A DNA stretch of 64,000 nucleotides, taken from contig CM035153.1 in assembly GCA_020205615.1 (NCBI GenBank), positions 92,284,792 through 92,348,791 on the forward strand. Reading direction: 5' to 3'. Both the position numbers and the translations under genes were made by a program. Of the stretch, positions 34,878 to 46,034 are shown piece after piece (within the stretch, counting starts at the first letter, position 1; each line of letters opens with the position of its first letter). Source of the stretch: Panax quinquefolius. Its lineage: Eukaryota; Streptophyta; Magnoliopsida; Apiales; Araliaceae. The notes under the pieces were generated by a model. The model did no database searches and was not told where the DNA came from. It worked only from the letters and a program-made list of their open reading frames with translations.

Positions 34878-35086
34878 TTTCTGTATAATATAAGTTTTAT
34901 ATCTTTATCATTTAATTGATATAATAATGCACATTGTATCAAATATACAGATCCTTCTATAACAGAAAAACATTCATGTTTATATGCCTTTTTAAAGTTA
35001 TGTCAAGCACATTACATCTTGTTGCATACGACTAAATACATCTTAATCCCTTCTTGACTACATATAGTCGGGATTTACATTTAAAC
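34878..35086. other. Leader of gypsy B up to the insertion of element C
   Basis: About 200 bp of AT-rich non-coding sequence upstream of gag B, ended by the LTR of element C at 35087. Confidence 0.5.
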
Positions 35087-35984
35087 TGTAATAACACGAT
35101 ATTTTCTATATAATTAAATCAGAAATTTTGCGTATAATTTTTTTTTATTTTAAAGGTGAGAATGCGTGCAAGGTAATGTGTATGTATTTATGTGATGAAT
35201 ATGAAATATATTTATTACATGAATGATTACGAGATAATTTTATTTTAGAATTATTGATCATTATAAATTATATTCTTATAATAATTAATTTTATAGTAGA
35301 AATGTTTTTATTAATTATTTTCCATGAAAATATGATTTTATATTATTTAAATAATATATGAAATGATTATAGAATTATTATAATAATTATTATATTTTAT
35401 TATATGAATTTATTGATTAATTAAGTTAATTATTTTAACTTAATTAATAATGTTGTATGTGAAAGATAAATCAAATATTGAATCCAAACCCTAATTACGG
35501 ATTAGGAATAAGGAAAGAGAATATTAATATAATATTAATTATATTTCAGTACTATAAATATGTATTGTATGTGTAAACTGTTAATAATTGGTCAATTATA
35601 GTGTGACGGTAGAAAACCAAGTTTTACTGTGCTAAACCCTAATTTGAAACCCAAATTAGAGTACAAGATCGTTTTGTAATTGTTTTATATGATTAATATT
35701 AATTATTAAGGATTTGATTAGGTAAACCCTAATTAAAATTTAGGAACCCTAATTATCAAGTGGGGAAACCCTAATTACTAAATTAGGAACCCTAATTGCT
35801 AAATGATAAAGCTTAATTCTAATTGGTGGACGTTAAACCCTAATGTTCATGTATACTGTAATTAGATAACTAAAGTAATTAAAAACCTAAATTATTTTAG
35901 AAAACCTTAATTCGTAATTTTTAGAAACTAAAATTTTATATTTTCAAACCCTAATTGCTAAATCCTATAAATTCAATGTGTTAA

Positions 35985-36030
35985 ACCCTAAGGGTTAAAC
36001 CCTAAGGGTCAAACCCTAAGGGTTTGTCAA
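35985..36030. repeat. Telomere-like AACCCTAAGGGTT cluster in LTR C
   Basis: Alternating AAACCCTAA and its complement occur several times. Similar clusters are in the other LTRs (48200-48232; 61040-61117). They are scattered and inverted, not a head-to-tail TTTAGGG array. Confidence 0.7.
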
Positions 36031-37415
36031 GTTACACTTATGCCATTAAAATTATAAGGAGAGTGACCAAAATACCCTTTTTGTATATTTTTAATATGTA
36101 ATTTGTCAATCTTGCCATATATGGAGTGGGTAACCTACTAATTTGACTCGGTAACATAAATCTCCAGTAATATCAGTTCAATGTATCAGCCACTGCATTA
36201 TATCATCATATATAAGAGAATTAGAGAGAAAAAGTCATCAAAGTTGGTCATTTTTCACCCAAGCTCTCAACAACTCTCTCTCTCACTAAACCTCCGAAGT
36301 TCTCAAGTATTTCAGTCACATTATAGCCCTCTAAAACATCTAGATCAGATTGATAAGGCAAGATCAAAGATTGGTACTAGAAAGGTATAAAGCCCTATCC
36401 CTTTTTGATCTTGTATGCTTAGAAAAAAATTTGTGGTTATGTATTTAGAATGTTGCTAATGGATATTTTATGATGATCTATCATAGATCCATAGCATCAA
36501 AAGGCTTTAAATTGATGTTTTTCAAAAACTGTCCAAGAACTAAAAATGTGGTCTGACAACCGAATGTCAGTGGCCACAGATCTTTCACTATTTATGATTT
36601 TTCTTGTTTTAAGTTTTGGATCGTCTAACATGAGGTCTTTGATCTGGAAGTGGAATCAAAGTTATTCCATGTATAGATTTTAAGATATCCTTGGTCAAAA
36701 CTCGTTGACCGAGCATGATCGAAACTTTCTGGGTAACCCAGAAAGTGTAAATCAGCGTCTGACAAGATTTTTGAAGGCCACGATCTGTCAGATGATTGAA
36801 GGTTTGATGTTGTTTTTCTAATTAGATTGTAGCCTTTTATATGGACTTTATATCCAGGCCTTTAGATCTTTTAAATAACAAACATGTGGGTTGTAGTGGA
36901 TGGTCAAACTGGGCAACTCATTCACGAAGTTGAGTTTCTTGGAAAACCCAAGAACCGTATGAACAAAATTTCTGACATCCTTTGACCGAATAATAACTTG
37001 TGATTTTTTTGTAGTTGGTCTGATCTGTGGTTATAGTTATGTTCTATTACATGTGAACTATAGATTTGAACCATAATAACACTTAATATATGACCAGAAC
37101 ACTATATTAATCGAGCCCCAAAATGGACCCTCGAAACTGCTGGGTTTCTGGAAAACCCAGTAACACTCTGACAGAGACTTTGGATGTTCAGATCTTTTTG
37201 TTGAGTTGTTGTATGACCTAGATTGTTGATGTTAATTGTATTACTACATGTATACTACAAGATCAAGGTTCAAGCTAGCCCAAAACTTGATTAGATTGAG
37301 AATTACAGGCGGTCAAAGTTGACCCCTTGATCTCTGACTGTCAGTGTTCTTGAGCACCAAGAACACCTACAGCGAAAGAAAGTGTCGCTATAGGCTATAG
37401 CGACAGTTTATTTAA

Positions 37416-37566
37416 GGGAATTGTTAAATCCACAACATAAAATGTTATTTCCACAACAAAAGTGTCGCTATAGATCCTATAGCGACGGTTTTCACCGTCG
37501 CTATACATCTATAGCTACACTTTTGTTGTGGAAATAACAAAAAGTGTTGTGGATTTAACAATTTCC
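37416..37566. mobile_element. 151-bp foldback MITE, Mutator-like
   Basis: Its ends are inverted copies of GG(G/A)AATTGTTAAATCCACAAC and the whole element folds as a hairpin with a small central loop near TTTTCACCG. A 9-bp duplication TTTATTTAA flanks it (37407-37415 and 37567-37575), the length typical of Mutator-like elements. It is absent at the matching place in the LTRs of element D (50490 and 62535), so it arrived after the families split. Confidence 0.88.
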
Positions 37567-37639
37567 TTTATTTAACTTTAGTTTCTGATTTTCTGGAAAT
37601 TGATTAAAAATAGAAAATAAATTCTAAAAATTACAAAAA

Positions 37640-38560
37640 TGGTTTTAAAAATTATTTTAAATTATGAAAATTAACTTTTGACTATTTGGGATATTTTTCA
37701 ATACTATTTATAATTATTTGAATATTAATAATATTTAATTTATTTTATTAGTGTATTAAATAAATTAGAGAAAATGATTTTAATGTTATAAAATCATTTT
37801 AAATAAGAATAAAGTGTTTAAAAATATTTTTGAGTTATAAAATGTAACTTTTAATATTTTGTGATGAATTTGCTTAATTAATTAATATTAATGATAATTA
37901 ATTCATTTAAGGAATATATTAAATAAATTGTGAAAAATAAAATTAATGATTTAAAATTATATAAAAATAATTTAAAAGTTATAAAAATATTTTAAGTTAT
38001 AAAATATAACTTTTGATATTTTGTCATAAAAATATTAATATTTTAATATTAATGATATTAGATTTATTTAATATTTATATTAAATAAATTAGTTTAAAAA
38101 TGATTTTAATATTATAAAAATCATTTTAAGTTAAAATAAAGTGTTTAAGAATATTTTAAGTTATAAAATATAACTTTTAATATTTAAAGGATAATTTCAT
38201 TAATAATTTAATATTAATGATATTAAGTTTATTTAATAATCATATTAAATAAATAGTTTAAAATAGTTTTATCAATTTAAAATTATTTAAAAGGATATAA
38301 ATGAATTAAAAATATTTTAAGTTATAATTAATGACTTTTAATATTTAGGTAAATAGTGCATTAATATTTAAGTATTAATGGTAATTATTTAAAATCATTT
38401 TAAAAATCATTCAAGGTAATATTAATAATTTAAAAATATTTTGAGTTATTAAAAATAACTTTAATATTTTGGCAATGGTTTCATTAATAGTTTAATATTA
38501 TTTAAATATTAATGATAATAGAATTATTTGATATTTAAATTATTTTATAATGATTCCAGT
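37640..38560. repeat. AT-rich array with ~162-bp period in LTR C
   Basis: A marker block (A/G)A(G/A)TTATAAAATATAACTTTTAATATTTT recurs near 37659, 37832, 37994, 38158, 38319 and 38443: intervals 173, 162, 164, 161 and 124. Units contain paired TTTAATATTATAAAATCATTTT words. The same arrangement occurs in element D LTRs at about 50570-51330 and 62620-63370. Confidence 0.8.
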
Positions 38561-40033
38561 GTTTGAAAAATCATGAAAATTTATAATAATTATTTAAAAT
38601 TAATTTTAAGACTATGTAAAATAATATGACTGATATTTACATCTATTGAACTATAGAATAGAGTTTTAGACTCTATAATTATCCGGTAAAGTCGTCAGTA
38701 CACCGACATGTTTCAGAAATTGATCTGGACTTATATAAATTATATGTATGCATGTTTGTTTGTGATCTAATGACTGTTAAATTTATGTGACAATGTTATT
38801 GGATTAAGTACTGACTGCAAATAGCAGTACTATGTGTAATGGTATATTATTCTAATCGAATAAATGATCTTATTAATGATAGGGCTTGATATAAAAGATA
38901 AAACTAAGTTGCGTAACTTTAAGCAGCAGACCAGGCAAGTATCCTACCTTTGCATTTACTTTATGCAATGGACATAACTAATAAAGTCTCAAAATTATAT
39001 TATCATTGTGCCAGAATATTAACTCTATTGTTATCGATTATGTATCTGATCATTATTTATCAGTACAGTATTGTTGTATAATTCAAATATTTATTATGTT
39101 CGTTAATTTGTAAATATGATTATACAAGTGTCCTCACTTGGATAATCATTGTATTTAATCACATGTTGATACATACTTATTAATTTCCATTACGTATATG
39201 TTGACTTAAAAGCTGTCTAAGCTATTTGATCCGGCTAGACACAAACTTAAAAATATTGTTGAACAAGATAGAACTTTATTAATATCCGACCAAATTATTT
39301 TAATTCGGATTCCTGACAAAGTATGAATATCCCGTATATGGGAAAAATTTTGTGCGCCAAAGGCGGAACAGATGAATGATAATATCGTTCTTGCATGTAG
39401 TATTAATCAATACAGGGCAATACAGGCTGATCACCCCCCGTGCCCGTAAGTTATGATGGTTTGCAGATGAAGTTCTGTTTAACCTTTTTGAAAATAAAAA
39501 ACAATGTTCATAGTCTATCGACTAATCTCCAGGTTATAGTCGATGACGTAGTTTCAAAATTTGATATAAATTAATATATTGTTATTATTGGTTTAGCTTA
39601 CTTCACAACATTTGTTGATTCGTTTGTAGAAGTGTCGTCAAAAAGAAAACATTTACTTCTTTCAGCTAATATTTATAATTGCTATTACTTGCTGGGCACT
39701 CAAATGCTCATCCTTGCTTAATTTAAATATTTTCAGCAAAGTGTGAACAACCAGAAGGCACATGCAGAAACAAAGGAAAATTAAGGAAAGCAAACATAAT
39801 AAGATTTGTGTTATTCTATATAATAGTATGACATTATTAAGATAAGGATAACTATTAAGTATCATGTAATGAATGTTTAAAGGTTGCGTACCTGGGAGTA
39901 GACTCTGATGCATATGTAAATTAAGTTTGATATTTATATTATTGTTATTACTATTAATATTATTCCACTCATAGAAATGGTATCGTGAAGCACTGAGTTC
40001 GGGTTTGAAATACCTGAATTTGGGGGCGTTACA

Positions 40034-40050
40034 TTCTGGTATCGGAGCTT
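40034..40050 (+). other. Primer-binding site of element C
   Basis: TTCTGGTATCGGAGCTT follows the LTR end; TGGTATC(A/G)GAGC is the initiator-Met type. Confidence 0.78.
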
Positions 40051-40256
40051 TAAGGTTAGAATCATTAGGTGGGATAGACCTTAGGCTATAACCTTGGAAC
40101 AGAGGGAAACATTGAAAATATAAATAACTCATATCGAGTTTAAAAGGAGATGAATTGAATAAATTCATCGTTAAACAAAAATAAAAGATAACTTAAATAA
40201 AATTATTATTTGTTGTGTGTATATATTATGTGCTAATCAAGATAGTTTGTGTGTAG

Positions 40257-40439
40257 ATGTCAGATGGAAAAGAATTAGGATTCTCTCAGATCGTAAAGAA
40301 GGAGCCAACCTCCATAACCGAGCTAATGTCAAAGGTAATAGCTGAAATAGAAGCTCACATTGAAAGCAACACTAATGAGGTGATTATTGTGGAAAGGTGT
40401 AGTACCGGACCCAGAAACGATAGTATAACTATTAGGTAG
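40257..40439 (+). CDS. Extra small frame upstream of gag in element C
   Basis: A 60-residue frame starts MSDGKELGFSQIVKKEPTSI right after GTGTGTAG, 223 bp past the PBS. It is acidic/amphipathic with TELMSKVIAEIEAHIESNTN and ends at a TAG. Its position and sequence pattern match the start of the longer upstream frame in element D (55110), where the segment AKVLSELVEEMGKDEPMINL aligns loosely. In C the part that would carry the coiled coil and zinc knuckles is missing, so it may be a truncated copy. No known domain is recognised. Confidence 0.5.
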   Translation: MSDGKELGFSQIVKKEPTSITELMSKVIAEIEAHIESNTNEVIIVERCSTGPRNDSITIR

Positions 40440-40985
40440 AGTATAGTTAAAGAATTTATGGTCAAGCTCAAGTTCTTAAACTCATATGATCGTGTGGTGA
40501 GTTCTTAAACTCATAATGTGTGGTAAGTTTGACTAACTTGGTATAGTTAGTGGGAATATATAGAATATTAAGCAATTGATCCTTAGTGAAGGCGTAAGAA
40601 ATAAGTAGTATTAGTAGTACTTGAATATGTATGATTCTATGTAGTGTATATGATAAGTATGTCTGTATAAGGTAATATTCTCAACTTTCGTATAAGATTT
40701 GGCAGCGATTCTCGACCTTTGAGTCACAAAGGGATAACAGATGTTTAAAGCAGTATGTGTTATGGTATGTCAAGTGTTATGAATATGAATCTATGTTGTA
40801 TTAATGGAATAAGTTGGTATAAAGATAGTAATTATTTATCTGAACACTGGTTAATACAGTAAACCAAGTTTTCAAAATCTAATATTTTGAATATATGATT
40901 ATTTGAGTAGAAAATTTTGCGTTATGTATATACCCTAAGACATAGAAGGTTAGTCAGTGAAAGATAAATTATGATTAATCAGATA

Positions 40986-42130
40986 ATGCCGCCAAGGCGT
41001 CAAAAATGAAACCAAAGGGAAGAAGAAGCTGTTAATAATGCTGGAGGACAACCAAACCCAATACAGAACTTTGTGAATTTTCTCACTCAAGCTATGCAGA
41101 ATGGAATACCAGCCGTGGGAAATCAGCTAGATAATCAATTAGCGAACTTTAAAGACTTCAAGGCATTCGGACCGGAAGGATTTAGAGGCTCAACTGACCC
41201 GGTAGAAGCGTTTGTGATAGCTAGGATAACGGAGGGGCAAAAGACAGCTTTTTCCACCTATATGACGAAGGGTGAGGCAAATTTTTGGTGGGAAGCGAAT
41301 CAAGTTAGGGCAGGAGAATGTGTAATTACTTGGGCTAGATTTAAAACTTTGTTTTTTGAGAATTATTTCTCATCTAGTATACACGCTAAGATGGAGGTGA
41401 AGTTTTTGGAGTTGAAGCAAGAGAACATGACTGTCGCGGAGTATGCCGCAAAGTTTAATGAGTTGGCTAGGTTCGCTCCGCATCAAGTGGATATGGAGGC
41501 TAGGAAAGCGAGAAGGTTTTGAGCTGGGATTAAAACCCTGGCTCTACAACAAGGTGGAAGTGTTGCAGATAAACACTTTTACAGCACTCATGGAAATGGC
41601 TATCATAGCCAAGGAAGGGAGTGAGGCCATGAGCCTCTACAACAAGGAGAGAAAGAACAAGGGTAAGGTCGAAGGAGCTGGGAAGGTGGAAATTAATAGT
41701 GGAAGTAGGAGTGGTAATGGCAAGAGGAAGGGGAGCAATTTTGGAAATATCCAGGTCAAGCAAGAAGGTGTGAAGACGCAGGGTATTCAGTGTAAGAATT
41801 GTGGAAAGAACCATTCTAGTGAATGTTTAAAGGTAAGTTTGTGTGTTATAAGTGTGGACAGAAGGGACATATCTCTCCCAACTGCCCCAATCCAAGAATG
41901 TATAGTGAGTGTTTTATTTGTGAATCAATAGAGCATAAGGTGAAAGACTATCCAAGAATGAGAAGGGAGGCAAGGATTGCGAATACGGAAAAAGGCAGCA
42001 GGACATTGGCGAAAACGAGACCAACTTCAACAAACAAACCAACAGAATCAACCGCAAAAGTCTTCAGCATAACTGTTCAGGAATCGGTAGCAGCCGGGGA
42101 TGCAGCTCCAGGTATTATTCGAATAAAATT
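40986..42130 (+). pseudogene. gag of element C, frameshifted
   Basis: The ATG at 40986 reads MPPRRQK then a stop. From 41073 the capsid block is open: ANFKDFKAFGPEGFRGSTD, STYMTKGEANFWWEANQVRA, WARFKTLFFENYFSSSI and FLELKQENMTVAEYAAKFNE. One extra T near 41517 shifts the frame to GLKPWLYNKVEVLQINTFTA and CKNCGKNHSSEC. A second shift near 41830 leads to CYKCGQKGHISPNCPNP and CFICESIEHKVKDYP. It ends around VFSITVQESVAAGDAAPG with no protease following. In intact relatives pol continues in the same frame. Confidence 0.85.
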
Positions 42131-42197
42131 TATTTTCTTATATATGCTTTTCTTATATAGTAAATTATTTTATAAATTATTTTGAAGGGGGGATTTG

Positions 42198-42590
42198 AAC
42201 TACTACAAAACAGTAAATAGACAACGCGGAAAAAATGTTGTGGTTTCAGTAAGAAAAACGTCATGGTTAAGGGTGTCATCTATTTGACACCCTTACACAA
42301 CATTTTTAAAACGTTGTAGTTAAGCTCAATACACAACGTTTTTTAGAAAAAAATACGTTGTAGATTTGTCTTCCAAAAATTAACAGATGCTTAAAAACGT
42401 TGTAGAAGGTATGATTCCACAACTTTTTTTGGATAAAAATGTTGTTGTTTAGTATGTCATACAACGTTTTTTAAATGTTGTAGATTAAAAAAAAAGGTTG
42501 TGGTTCACCAAAAATAATCTTGTTTAGCATATCAGACAACGTTTTTTAAATGTTGTAGATAAAAAAAAGAAAAAAAAAATGATATAATTC
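42198..42590. repeat. CACTA 2 left terminus with subterminal repeats
   Basis: ACAACGTTTT/AAAACGTTGTAG words in both orientations, and GTGTCATCTATTTGACACCC, as at 1406-1780. Confidence 0.85.
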
Positions 42591-44113
42591 ACCTATATTA
42601 CCAATGCACTTGCAATATGCTAATGCCATGATATATAACCAAAATGTATCAATCATTCAAAATACATCTCAATAATATCATTCGTTTACAGTTTCAAATT
42701 ACTACATCCATAAAATATATTCCAAAATGTATCCATATATACATCTCCAATTCATTTTTCAATATAAATTACTACTATATTGAATTGTGAATTTGATTAC
42801 ATGCATCCACAAAATAAACCAAACTATCCATAAAATTAAGCTACTACCTAAGCACGTGCAAAAAAGCCTAGTTCTCCCAAAATACGTACATTCATCTAAC
42901 ATATTCACCGTTAACTCGAGGCTCTACATATAGCTGCTCACGTACGTTGCCCACTCATCCCGTACTTCGTCAATTTATTCTTGTGTGTACGTTAATCCAC
43001 ATGCCTTATCCCGCTGAAATAAAAGAACAACAAATTTAGTATTCAACAAAGATACCAAATCACAAGGATACCAAATCTGACCTACTATACTGATGTATGA
43101 TGTATGGCAAGATAACTGACTAATCACAACTGTTAACCAAACTATCCATAAAATTAAGCTACTACCTAAGCATGTGCAAAATAGCCTAGGTTGCCATGAA
43201 CATCACCGAGGAGGAGATCCTCGTAGGTTGCCATGATGATAGCCCCTTTGAAATTGTATTATCAAGTTGTCTGCATGAGGCAAACAAAATCGTTAAAAAT
43301 TAATTGCATTACAACTTAAAGAAATGTCCCTTTGATCATGTAGAACTATGCGTGCACCCAAGTAATAATGCTTTTACAAAGGTAGAAACTGATAATGGAC
43401 ATGAAAAGGCTTTGGTAGAAGTTGGTCATAAAGATCTCATATAGACGGCATGAAGTCATGAGAAAATGGTATAACTTGGACAAACAAACTTGTAATCATA
43501 ACAGACACTATAAGACCGACCATGTTAATGCGATAGATTATTAGGCAATGTAAACAATAATAAGCTCTACAAATGAACATTTCTGGAACTTGAGTCTGAG
43601 TCTTAAGATGGACGAGGGGAAAGAAAACAGAGGTCAGTTAGAGATAAATATATCCATGAGAGGTTAAAAGAAAAATCACAGCAGGATAATAACTTACCAT
43701 TGGGGAAGTTTAGAACATACAATGCATGTAAGGTTAATTGTTGTATTCTGTCTTTATGGTTTCTTATTGCAAAATATCAAATATGTTCATAATGCTCCTC
43801 ATCTCTATATCAGATAACATGCTCAGCTTATAAAGAAAAATCATAGACACACACACACACATTAAAATCATCATTTTAAAGCTAAATATAAGTCTTTTTA
43901 TCTCATCCTTTCATAAGAATGTATCTATTATAATCCACCTAAAGATCTGTGTCAAAACTAACTTTCAGGCAGTAAATAACTGCACCATGACATTATCAAA
44001 TAAACAAGATTTATAGTATAAGATAACAATATTTGAAATTTTAAAACCCCGTAAGTAAACAAATTATTTTCTTTATATAATAAAAGAACCTTATCGGCAG
44101 AGGAGGAACTCAC
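42591..44113. other. Mostly non-coding interior of CACTA 2
   Basis: AT-rich. The sequence CCAAACTATCCATAAAATTAAG followed by CTACTACCTAAGCA is present twice (about 42819 and 43138), an internal duplication of roughly 320 bp spacing. A (CA)n run is at 43850-43861. The only coding hint is the 90-nt exon below. Confidence 0.5.
42924..43013 (-). pseudogene. Possible terminal exon, identity uncertain
   Basis: After a TTTCAG acceptor the minus strand has 30 codons: RDKACGLTYTQE, a TAA, IDEVRDEWATYVSSYM, then TAG. The composition resembles C-termini of plant transposase-type ORFs, so it may be the relic of the element's own gene, but I cannot confirm this. Confidence 0.3.
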
Positions 44114-44185
44114 ATTATTTTTAAGTTTGGGATGGTTGAAAACTCTGGCGGAAGATACCCAGATAAATTATTATTGTCCACAAGC
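44114..44185 (-). pseudogene. 72-nt LRR exon of a receptor-like kinase, captured by CACTA 2
   Basis: Exactly 72 nt between a TTTTTGTAG acceptor and a GTGAGTTCC donor encode VDNNNLSGYLPPEFSTIPNL plus KIM. One leucine-rich repeat per 72-nt exon is typical of plant LRR receptor kinases of the group with the LDNNNLSGYLPPE block. The exon is uninterrupted and its splice sites look usable. Flanking LRR exons were not found. Confidence 0.75.
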
Positions 44186-44496
44186 CTACAAAAATAGAAT
44201 TAAGCAATCAAATAGTAACCAATTAGCAATTATATGAAACATATTGCTGAAAGAAAATACATTATATGTTTAAAGTTATGGCAGGGTGAGTTGATTTGGA
44301 CAGATGTGCATATAAATTTGAAAGCATGTGAAACCCATTTATTACATTAGCTGAATTCCTGCCCTCCCCACCAATAGGAATTCCCCAACTTACCCACAAT
44401 TATACTAAACATTCACTCCAGATGCCCAGAAAAAAGTTTGGCAGGGTATAGAAAATCTCAAATTAAGTTGAAAGAAGATTGTGATGTCACTCTCAC

Positions 44497-45060
44497 CAAT
44501 GCTCGGTTCCAAGAATTATCAGCACTAAACTGTGTAAGAACAAGGTCACCCTTCTTAGGATTGAAGGCACCAATTACAGGAGCCTTTAGAAGACTCAAGG
44601 AAGCAAGCTGCTGCTGAATAGAGGCCACTTTCTGATCTGCAACTGCCTGGACATAGAACTTTCCACCACCAAGCACTTCGGTAACCACTACCTGAACGTA
44701 TAAATGAGTATAAGATACTCACAAAATTGATTAAAGACGAATAAACAAGTATTTCTTAAATTGATCATATAACTCAAGCACCTTTAATTCTTCTTTCTAT
44801 TTTCTTTCAGTGGCTGGATCATTAGAAACTTCTTCTCCTTCAACATAGTTCTCTCAAATTTGTAACAAAAAATTATTAGCACCGATACCAGGAACGACAA
44901 TACTGTTACGATACCAGTTCTGCATTTTACCTTTAATTTTTGCCTCTTTGAAGACTGCTCAGCCTGTGCAAGCAGGTGAACTTCCGGTATCCTGTCTGCA
45001 CCGAAGGAGGTTTGAACTTTCTTGCATAACCTGCTAACCCAACATAATGACACTGCGTAT
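44497..45060 (-). pseudogene. Tudor-SN (TSN, staphylococcal-nuclease/Tudor) fragment captured by CACTA 2
   Basis: Three consecutive exons on the minus strand. Exon 1 (ends 44931): VQTSFGADRIPEVHLLAQAE and QSSKRQKLK, donor GTAAAAT. Exon 2 (44859-44782, 78 nt): ENYVEGEEVSNDPATERK, with TGA for the Trp before ENY and TAG after RK; the acceptor is CAA instead of CAG. Exon 3 (44691-44497, 195 nt): VVVTEVLGGGKFYVQAVADQ, KVASIQQQLASLSLL, FNPKKGDLVLTQFSADNSWN. This is the end of the fourth SN repeat and the start of the Tudor domain of plant TSN. In plants TSN acts in RNA binding and stress granules. Two stops and missing ends make it non-functional. Confidence 0.88.
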
Positions 45061-45628
45061 CCAGGGGATTTACATATGACACAATGTAATAAGTATAAAC
45101 AACAGAACAAAAAAATAGTTGCAAGAATCAGGTGAAGGAGGGGAAAAAGAGAAAAGTCAAAACTGAAACACTAGGAAAATAAGAATTAGAGAAATAGAAT
45201 TACAATATGTCATTATCAGTTAAAAAACTTACAGAGGAATGGAGGGCATTAATCTAGCAACTGCTCTCAACATCTCAATCATGGCTCTTACTGTCATTGC
45301 CAGTTTTGGAGCATGTAATAAGTTCTCAACTTGAAATATAAATGCATAAGATATCGAGGAGAGGGAAAAAGAAGTCCAGAATTTTCTAAACTTGAATGTT
45401 CTGAACTTGAATTTTCACCCACAACTGGATTTTCATTAAAATTCCCTTCTTTTATTGACAAATCAAAGGAAATTAACATACTAGAACTATATCAAATGTA
45501 CAGAGTATAAATAAGATAACAAAATGACCTTTTATCCTCTTCTAGGAATATAAAGGAAGAGGGTATAGGTTTTAGGTAGTAATGTAGATAAAGCAGATAA
45601 AAAAAATTTGTAAACAGTTGCAGAATAC

Positions 45629-45736
45629 CTTCAACTGGCCTGCAGAAGTGATAGTCATGTGCTCTAATCCCAGCCCCTTAAACGGTCTATTTTTCTTCTT
45701 GGCAGCAGCAAATTCAGCAAGAAGTGCCTTGCTGAC
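45629..45736 (-). pseudogene. Unidentified 36-codon exon captured by CACTA 2
   Basis: Between a TTAGCTCAG acceptor and a GTATTC donor lies an open 108-nt exon: VSKALLAEFAAAKKKNRPFK then GLGLEHMTITSAGQLK. It has no stop and normal plant splice sites. It does not match the Tudor-SN sequence I know; its parent gene is not identified. Confidence 0.55.
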
Positions 45737-46034
45737 CTGAGCTAATCAATAGATTAAATTAAGTTTTAGGGACACAAATATTTAAGTAGATGAAATCTAC
45801 TCCAGGAATCTAATACTATAGATGCTAACTAAATGAATGTACATCTGTAATTTTTTTTTATCATGAGTGTTCAAAATAAGTGAACTACCAAAATCAATTT
45901 TCCACCCAATGACAAAGTGGAACAATTGTCTGAACAATTTCCTTCTCTGAGAAGACTGAGATCCTATATTGTTCGGTTAATTAACAATTCAAACGTGATA
46001 ATGATAGCACCACAAAATTAAGATAGATACTTGA

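Larger units (their letters stand above)
26660..35086 (-). mobile_element. Ty3/gypsy element B (Tekay-like), truncated at both visible ends
   Basis: The minus-strand order is gag (34877-34126, resuming 29935-29583), protease, RT, RNase H and integrase (to about 27140), then only the terminal part of an LTR (26660 to about 27135). The integrase stops shortly after its first catalytic Asp, so a deletion joins it to the LTR end. Element E (29936-34125) is inserted in gag. Upstream of gag the leader is interrupted at 35086 by the LTR of element C; the 5' LTR, if present, is beyond the window. The coding region has many stops and frameshifts. Confidence 0.85.
35087..40033 (+). repeat. 5' LTR of element C, 4.9 kb
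   Basis: It begins TGTAATAACACGATATTTTC and ends GGGGGCGTTACA. It contains telomere-like AAACCCTAA words (35590-36030), a (CT)n-rich stretch near 36270, a MITE (37416-37566) and a 162-bp-period AT array (about 37640-38560). A short frame near the end (39745-39790) aligns with those in LTRs B and D. Confidence 0.87.

Noticed and set aside
35985..36030. Interstitial telomere
   Set aside because: Units are scattered, mutated and in alternating orientation; they are part of an LTR present in several copies.
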